A stretch of 64,000 bases of DNA from contig NZ_BDCH01000001.1 in the NCBI RefSeq assembly GCF_001613405.1, forward strand, positions 110,297 through 174,296, in the 5' to 3' direction. Numbering within the stretch: position 1 is the first letter of the stretch; each line of letters starts with the position of its first letter. Made by a program: the position numbers and the translations under genes. The stretch comes from Nocardia crassostreae. Lineage in GTDB: Bacteria > Actinomycetota > Actinomycetes > Mycobacteriales > Mycobacteriaceae. Below, in pieces: positions 59,507-64,000 of the stretch. The notes beneath the pieces are model-generated. The model was not told where the DNA came from. It made no database searches and saw only the letters and a list, made by a program, of their open reading frames with translations.

Positions 59507-60685
59507 TCAGTCGTTGGCGTGGAGGGCTCGGAAGACCTTGTGGAGTTCGGCCTTGTCCTCGAAGCCGATGCCCGGGGTGGAGCCGAGGGCGATGTGGCTG
59601 TTGGCGATGACGGCCTCGTCGGCGAAGCCGCCGGTGGGCTGGAATTCGCCCGGATAGGACTCGTTGCCGCCGAGGCGCAGGGCCGCGGCTATGTGCAGCG
59701 AGAACTGGTAGCCGCCGTGCGGGATGCAGCGGCGCGAGGACCAGCCGTGTTGGCGGAGCATGTCCTGGATGCGGAGGTATTCGACGAGGCCGTAGCCGAG
59801 GACCGGGTCGAACTGCAGGTAGTCGCGATCCGGGCGCATGCCCGCGTAGCGGATGAGGTTGCGGGCGTCCTGGACCGAGAAGAGGTTCTCGCCGGTGGCC
59901 AGCGGGCCGGGATAGCGCTCGGACAGGGTGGCGTGCAGGGCGTAGTCGAGGGGGTCGCCGGGCTCCTCGTACCAGAACAGGCCGTAGGGCTCGAGCGCGC
60001 GGCCGTAGGCCAGAGCGGTGTCCAGATCGAAGCGGCCGTTGGCGTCGACGGCCAGGCGCGAACCGTCCCCGCCGAGCACCTCCAGCACGGCCTCAATCCG
60101 TTTGATGTCGTCGGCCAGGCTCGCGCCGCCGATCTTCATCTTGACCACGTCGTAGCCCTGCGCCAGGAATTTGACCATCTCGTCCTGGAGTTGCGTGAGC
60201 CCCTTGCCAGGGGCGTAGTAGCCGCCCGCGGCATAGACGAAGACGTCCGCATCGGGTTCGCCGAGACCGTAGTGCCGGACCAGCCACTGATACAGCGGCA
60301 GCTCCGCCAGTTTGGCGGCCAGATCGAACAGGGCCATATCGACCACGCCGACCGCGACCGAGCGTTCCCCGTGTCCGCCCGGTTTCTCGTTGCGGGTCAT
60401 GAACTCCCACGCCCGCGCCGGATCGACGGCCGCGCCGTCGGCGGTGAGCAGCTCCTCGGGCGGGGCCGCCAGCAGTCGCGGAATGATCCTGCGGCGCAGT
60501 ATCTCTCCCGCGCTGTAACGACCGTTGGAATTGAAGCCGTAGCCGACGACCGGCTCCCCGTCCCGGACGACATCGCTGACCACCGCGACGATCGAGCTGT
60601 CCATGGTGCTGAAGTCGATGAAGGCATTGCTCATCGATGAGCTGATGGGTACGACGCCTTCGTGAATGGCGACGATTCGGGTCAT
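59507..60685 (-). CDS. Enolase-superfamily acid sugar dehydratase, D-tartrate dehydratase-like
   Basis: A 392-residue enzyme of the mandelate racemase subgroup. The start PISSSMSNAFIDFSTMDSSIVAVVSDVVRDGEPVVGYGFNSNGRY is very close to D-tartrate dehydratase (TarD) of Bradyrhizobium. Catalytic KxK is in VVKMKIGGA, metal ligands are in LAVDANGRFD, WYEEPGDP and GENLFS, and the active-site His is in CIPHGGYQ. It would convert D-tartrate to oxaloacetate. ATG 60685 (MTRIVAIHEGV) is chosen. The DctA gene precedes it by 11 bases, so they are one operon. Confidence 0.88.
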   Translation of the reverse strand: MTRIVAIHEGVVPISSSMSNAFIDFSTMDSSIVAVVSDVVRDGEPVVGYGFNSNGRYSAGEILRRRIIPRLLAAPPEELLTADGAAVDPARAWEFMTRNEKPGGHGERSVAVGVVDMALFDLAAKLAELPLYQWLVRHYGLGEPDADVFVYAAGGYYAPGKGLTQLQDEMVKFLAQGYDVVKMKIGGASLADDIKRIEAVLEVLGGDGSRLAVDANGRFDLDTALAYGRALEPYGLFWYEEPGDPLDYALHATLSERYPGPLATGENLFSVQDARNLIRYAGMRPDRDYLQFDPVLGYGLVEYLRIQDMLRQHGWSSRRCIPHGGYQFSLHIAAALRLGGNESYPGEFQPTGGFADEAVIANSHIALGSTPGIGFEDKAELHKVFRALHAND

Positions 60686-60696
60686 TTCAATACTCC

Positions 60697-62013
60697 TCAA
60701 GCAGTTTTCGACCGGTACCCGAGCACCTCGGCTGCACGCTCGGCATCCAGGCCATCGGGTTCCCAGCGCGCGATGACCACGGCCGCAACGGCATTGCCGA
60801 GCACATTGGTCAAAGCCCGCATGAGCGAAAGGAATCGGTCCACCGACAGCACCAGCGCCAGCCCCGCCACGGGCACCAGCGCGGTCGCGGCCACCGTATT
60901 GGCCAGCGTGACGAAGGCCGAACCGCTGATCCCGGCGGTGCCCTTGGACAGCACCAGGAACACCAGGAACAGCATCAGCTGATCCCCGAATGTCATCGGT
61001 ACGCCGTGCACCTGGCCGATGAACACCACGCAGATCGGGATCACCACCGCGACCCCGTCCAGATTGAACGAGAACCCGGTCGGCACAACCAGACCCACCA
61101 CACTGCGGCGGCAGCCCGCCTCCTCCATGCGCGCCATGAGTTGCGGCAGTACGGCTTCCGAGGACGAGGTGCCGAGCACCACCATCAGCTCCCGCCGCAG
61201 CAGCCGGATCACCCGCAGCAGCGAGAATCCCGCCAACCGGCAGATCACCGCCAGCCCGATGAAGACGAAAACCGCCAGGGCGAGGGCGGATACGGCCACC
61301 AGCTTCATCAATGCCGTCAATGTCTCGGGCCCGTACTTGCCGACCGTGAACGCCACCGCGCCGAAGGTCCCGATCGGCGCCAGCAACATGATCATGTTGA
61401 TCATCCGGAAGAGCACCTGCGACAACCGGGTACAGGCGCCCACGATCGGCTCCTGAATTCCGGCGGGCATGCGCAGCAGCGCCATGGCGAACAGCACGCC
61501 GAAGATCAGCACCTGAATGATGTGCCCCTCGGCGAACGCCCCCACCGCATTGTCCGGCACCATGCCCAGCACGAACTCACCGAACGAATCGTGCGTCTTC
61601 CCCGGCACATAGCTGTCGATCTCACTGGACGCGTCGGCGGGCGGCGCCACCCCCTCGCCCGGCTTGAACACATTGACCGCCAGCAACCCGAGCAGCATGC
61701 CCACCGTGGTGACGATCTCGAAGTAGACGATCGTGCGCGCCGCAATCCGGCCGACGGTCTTCATACCGCCCGCCGACACAATGCCGGTGACCGTCACCAG
61801 GAAGACGATCGGCGCGATCAACATCTGGATCAATGCGATGAAGCCGGTCGCGATCGGCTTCAATCCGGCCGCGATATCCGGGGCCACCAGCCCGAAGATC
61901 CCCGCGGCAATGGCGGCGACCAACACCTGAAAGCTGGTGTTGGCCAGCGCCCGCCGCCAGCGCGGCCGGGGGGCCGCGGCGTCCGGCGCGGCATCGAGCG
62001 CGGAAGTGCTCAT
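60697..62013 (-). CDS. Dicarboxylate/cation symporter (DAACS family, DctA-like)
   Basis: A 438-residue carrier that would take up C4-dicarboxylates with protons or sodium. Family features: the serine-rich re-entrant loop LGTSSSEAVLPQLM, PTGFSFNLDGVAVVI (usually GYSFNLDG), LSKGTAGISGSAFVTL and DRFLSLMRALTNVLGNAVA. About eight membrane helices and two hairpins are expected. It lies between two acid sugar dehydratase genes in one operon, so tartrate or a similar hydroxy acid is the probable substrate (inference). Confidence 0.92.
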   Translation of the reverse strand: MSTSALDAAPDAAAPRPRWRRALANTSFQVLVAAIAAGIFGLVAPDIAAGLKPIATGFIALIQMLIAPIVFLVTVTGIVSAGGMKTVGRIAARTIVYFEIVTTVGMLLGLLAVNVFKPGEGVAPPADASSEIDSYVPGKTHDSFGEFVLGMVPDNAVGAFAEGHIIQVLIFGVLFAMALLRMPAGIQEPIVGACTRLSQVLFRMINMIMLLAPIGTFGAVAFTVGKYGPETLTALMKLVAVSALALAVFVFIGLAVICRLAGFSLLRVIRLLRRELMVVLGTSSSEAVLPQLMARMEEAGCRRSVVGLVVPTGFSFNLDGVAVVIPICVVFIGQVHGVPMTFGDQLMLFLVFLVLSKGTAGISGSAFVTLANTVAATALVPVAGLALVLSVDRFLSLMRALTNVLGNAVAAVVIARWEPDGLDAERAAEVLGYRSKTA

Positions 62014-62031
62014 GTAACTCAGCTCCCGGAA

Positions 62032-63147
62032 TCACTTGGCCGGAACAAGAGTCGAGCGCAGGGCGTCGCGGTCCACGGTCAGTCCGAGGCCCGGTCGATC
62101 CGGGACGGTAATGCGCCCGTTCACCGGTTTCGGCGCATCCGGGAACAGCAGTTCACCGACCTGCACCATGCCCAGATGCCACTCCAGGATCCAGCCGTTC
62201 ATCATTCCGGCCAAGGTGTGCAGATTGAACAGTGGCCACCCGCCGCCGTGCGCCAGCGGCAGGTTGTAGGTCTGCGCGAGATGCGCGGCCTTGCGGGCCT
62301 CGGTGAAGCCGCCGCAGTAGCAGACATTCGGCTGCAGGATGTCCACCGCCTGCCGCTCGACCAGCTCCCGGAGCCGCCAGCGATGGCCCTCCATCTGACC
62401 GGCGGCGAGCGGAATTCTGGTGTGCGCCCGCAGGTCCGCGAGAGCGCGCGCGTCGTTCTGATGCAGCGGTTCCTCGAACCAGGTGAGATTGGCATCCTCC
62501 ACCGCGCGGCAGAGGTAGGCGGCGTCATTGGGGGTGAACAAATAGTTGGCGTCGATCATCAGATCGATGTCGTCGCCGATCTCCGTGCGCACGGCATGAA
62601 TTCGGGCAGCGTCCTCACGCCAACCGCGCTCGTCCACCGCGACCACCATCTTGAGGGCCGAGACACCCTGGTCGAGTTGCAGTCTCGCGGCCTCGGCCAG
62701 AGTTTCGCGATCGTATTGCGGGAAGCCGAAAGTCACGTACACCGGCACCTCGGTGCGAGCGCCCCCCAGCAGACTCGCCACCGATCGGCCCGCAGCCTTG
62801 CCCGCGATATCCCAGAGCGCGATGTCCAGCAGCGACAGGGCGCTGGACACCACCCCGGTCATGGTGCGGGGATTCAGTGTGCGCCAAACCTTCTGGTGCA
62901 CCGCTTCGACTTCCCGGGGGTCCATGTCCACAACCGCAGGCAGGAAGTGCTGCTCGAGCGCCACCACCACCGCATGCGCCAGGAAATGGCCGGTGATCGC
63001 GACCCCGGTGAGCCCCTCGTCCGTCTCGACCTCACAGAAGACGAACTCCTTCTGCTCCTCACGCCCGTAACCGGTGACCCGCTCACGCAACAGCGGCACC
63101 TCGATCGAGGTGGTGTGCACGCTGGCCCGGATGTCCTTGATCTTCAT
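62032..63147 (-). CDS. Mandelate racemase/muconate lactonizing family enzyme
   Basis: A 371-residue enolase-superfamily protein. Metal ligands are expected in LMIDANYLF, WFEEPLHQND and PLAAGQMEG. In the active site, the usual KxK reads KMV (ALKMVVAVD), and the Asp of the His-Asp dyad is Asn in LQPNVCYCGGF, with His in LAHGGGWP. The changes fit neither classical mandelate racemase nor tartrate dehydratase exactly. ATG 63147 has AGGAGG 6 bases before it; the frame is open to 63213. First gene of the operon with DctA and the TarD-like enzyme. The substrate is probably a related hydroxy acid. Confidence 0.85.
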   Translation of the reverse strand: MKIKDIRASVHTTSIEVPLLRERVTGYGREEQKEFVFCEVETDEGLTGVAITGHFLAHAVVVALEQHFLPAVVDMDPREVEAVHQKVWRTLNPRTMTGVVSSALSLLDIALWDIAGKAAGRSVASLLGGARTEVPVYVTFGFPQYDRETLAEAARLQLDQGVSALKMVVAVDERGWREDAARIHAVRTEIGDDIDLMIDANYLFTPNDAAYLCRAVEDANLTWFEEPLHQNDARALADLRAHTRIPLAAGQMEGHRWRLRELVERQAVDILQPNVCYCGGFTEARKAAHLAQTYNLPLAHGGGWPLFNLHTLAGMMNGWILEWHLGMVQVGELLFPDAPKPVNGRITVPDRPGLGLTVDRDALRSTLVPAK

Positions 63148-63196
63148 ATCCGTCCTCCTTCGTTTCGCCTGGACGGTGCACAGAGTCTGCGCTCGA

Positions 63197-63233
63197 GAAT
63201 TGTCAACTGTCAACGATTTGCAATTGACAATTC
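63197..63233. promoter_or_regulatory. Inverted repeat for the GntR regulator in the divergent promoter
   Basis: GAATTGTCAA (63197-63206) and its complement TTGACAATTC (63224-63233) are separated by 17 bases that contain another TGTCAAC. The A/T-rich tract lies between the hydroxy-acid operon and the GntR gene and probably holds the operator. Confidence 0.6.
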
Positions 63234-63285
63234 AAGCTGACAGAATGCCGGGCAGATCCGTCCGCGCAACGAGTGAGTGGAGGCC

Positions 63286-63972
63286 ATGGCCGAGCACAGG
63301 GATGCGATGAACGCCTTGCAGCAGCGAGTCGCCGAACGTCAGTCCACCTCGTTGTTGCAGTTCATTGCGGCGGAACTCGAGAAGATGATCATCAACGGCA
63401 TGCTGAAGGGCGGGGACCGGATCAACGAGTCGGCGTTGGCGTTGCAGTTGGGGACCAGCCGGGGACCGGTGCGGGAGGCACTGCGGCAGTTGGAATACGG
63501 GCGACTGGTTGAGTTCCGGACGAACAGGGGGATGTTCGTGCGGGAAATCTCTGTTGACGAGGCGGCGCAGTTGTATGACATTCGTGCGGCGCTGTTCGGG
63601 CTGGCGGGGCGGTTGGCGGCTGTGAATGCCACACCCGCGGATGTGGAAGCCCTGCGCGCCAAGGTAACCCGGCTGGACGACGCTGTACCCGCTGTGGACG
63701 ACTACTACCCGGGGAATGTTGATCTGCACCGGGCCCTGGTCGGCTTGTCGGGCAACCCCCGGCTGATCGAGCTGTATGACGATGTCTCGAAGGAACTACA
63801 CCTGTTCCGGCGCCACGGGCTCGAAACCGAAACCGCCAGGAACACTTCGAACTGCCAGCATGCCGAGATTATTGATTGCCTCGCGGCGCAGGACCCTGAG
63901 AATGCAAGCCGGTTGATGGAGGCGCACATTCGATCGGGGAAGGAGCGCATGCTTGCGGCGGTGCACGACTGA
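63286..63972 (+). CDS. GntR family regulator, FadR (FCD) subfamily
   Basis: A 228-residue regulator. The winged helix has GDRINESALALQLGTSRGPVREALRQLEYGRLVEFRTNRGMFV, the typical GntR recognition segment. The C-terminal FCD domain has YDIRAALFGLAGRLAA, a D/H metal pattern in NVDLHRALVGLSGNPRLIELY, and QHAEIIDCLAAQDPENASRLMEAHIRSGKERML. The ligand is probably an organic acid. ATG 63286 is chosen; GTG 63277 and ATG 63307 are alternatives and no ribosome site is decisive. It is divergent from the dehydratase and DctA operon and probably controls it. Confidence 0.9.
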   Translation: MAEHRDAMNALQQRVAERQSTSLLQFIAAELEKMIINGMLKGGDRINESALALQLGTSRGPVREALRQLEYGRLVEFRTNRGMFVREISVDEAAQLYDIRAALFGLAGRLAAVNATPADVEALRAKVTRLDDAVPAVDDYYPGNVDLHRALVGLSGNPRLIELYDDVSKELHLFRRHGLETETARNTSNCQHAEIIDCLAAQDPENASRLMEAHIRSGKERMLAAVHD

Positions 63973-64000
63973 CTGAGACCTGTGATGTGCGAACGGTTTC

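Noticed and set aside
61006..63240. 744-codon open frame on the plus strand across the DctA and dehydratase genes
   Set aside because: Composition is His/Arg/Gln-rich without motifs, and it crosses two well-supported genes on the other strand.

Overview
The window is high-GC actinobacterial DNA, most likely from Nocardia or a close relative in the Mycobacteriales. The evidence is Rpf, LCP and PhoU genes of mycobacterial type, DtxR/IdeR-type iron boxes, a DesA-type acyl-ACP desaturase, many GTG starts, DUF3027/DUF2771/DUF2530 proteins, and a gene order that, from memory, resembles the M. tuberculosis segments around Rv0858c-Rv0880 and Rv0821c-Rv0824c. No phage, IS element, CRISPR array or rRNA was seen.

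Layout. 0-7 kb: end of a membrane protein, citrate synthase, a frameshifted eis-type acetyltransferase, a YccF protein, MarR and DUF2530, then a secreted ceramidase divergent from a TetR regulator with a palindrome between them. 7-16 kb: a sacsin/Hsp90-like ATPase, DUF3027, a lipoprotein of the glutaminyl cyclase family, an MFS protein, DUF2771 and a cold-shock protein. A symmetric four-copy repeat lies in front of the ATPase. 16-25 kb: rpf behind a Crp-type site and a c-di-AMP riboswitch, a helicase-associated WYL protein, a lipoprotein, an endoglycoceramidase-like GH5 enzyme, XPB helicase and a frameshifted DUF3239 gene. 25-34 kb: two LysE exporters around an M1 peptidase, a DapC-like aminotransferase, a frameshifted ECF41 sigma factor, GNAT and methyltransferase genes, DAHP synthase behind a Tyr-Phe-Trp-Phe leader peptide, and a membrane-anchored WD40 protein.

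34-44 kb is a compact iron-regulated salicylate locus: an aryl-cap NRPS (ArCP-Cy-A-PCP), a salicyl-AMP ligase and a salicylate synthase, with IdeR-type boxes at both promoters, a DUF5993-DsbB pair beside it, and two paralogous SDRs. 44-50 kb: PlsB and a HAD-PlsC fusion, a polyprenol-phosphate mannosyltransferase, a SPOR-like peptide, tRNA-Phe/Asp/Glu, and a gamma-butyrolactone-receptor-like TetR. About 1 kb without genes follows, ending at tRNA-Lys. 51-58 kb: DUF937, a DesA desaturase with a Crp-like site, DusB, LCP and PhoU. 58-64 kb: a DHA2 drug exporter and a hydroxy-acid catabolic operon (D-tartrate-dehydratase-like enzyme, DctA-type carrier, second enolase-superfamily enzyme) divergent from a FadR-type GntR regulator.

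Regulation is unusually readable here: an aromatic attenuator, a riboswitch, three Crp-like sites, three IdeR-type boxes and several regulator palindromes. Three genes (eis-type, DUF3239, ECF41) each carry a one-base frameshift, which raises the question of assembly indels.
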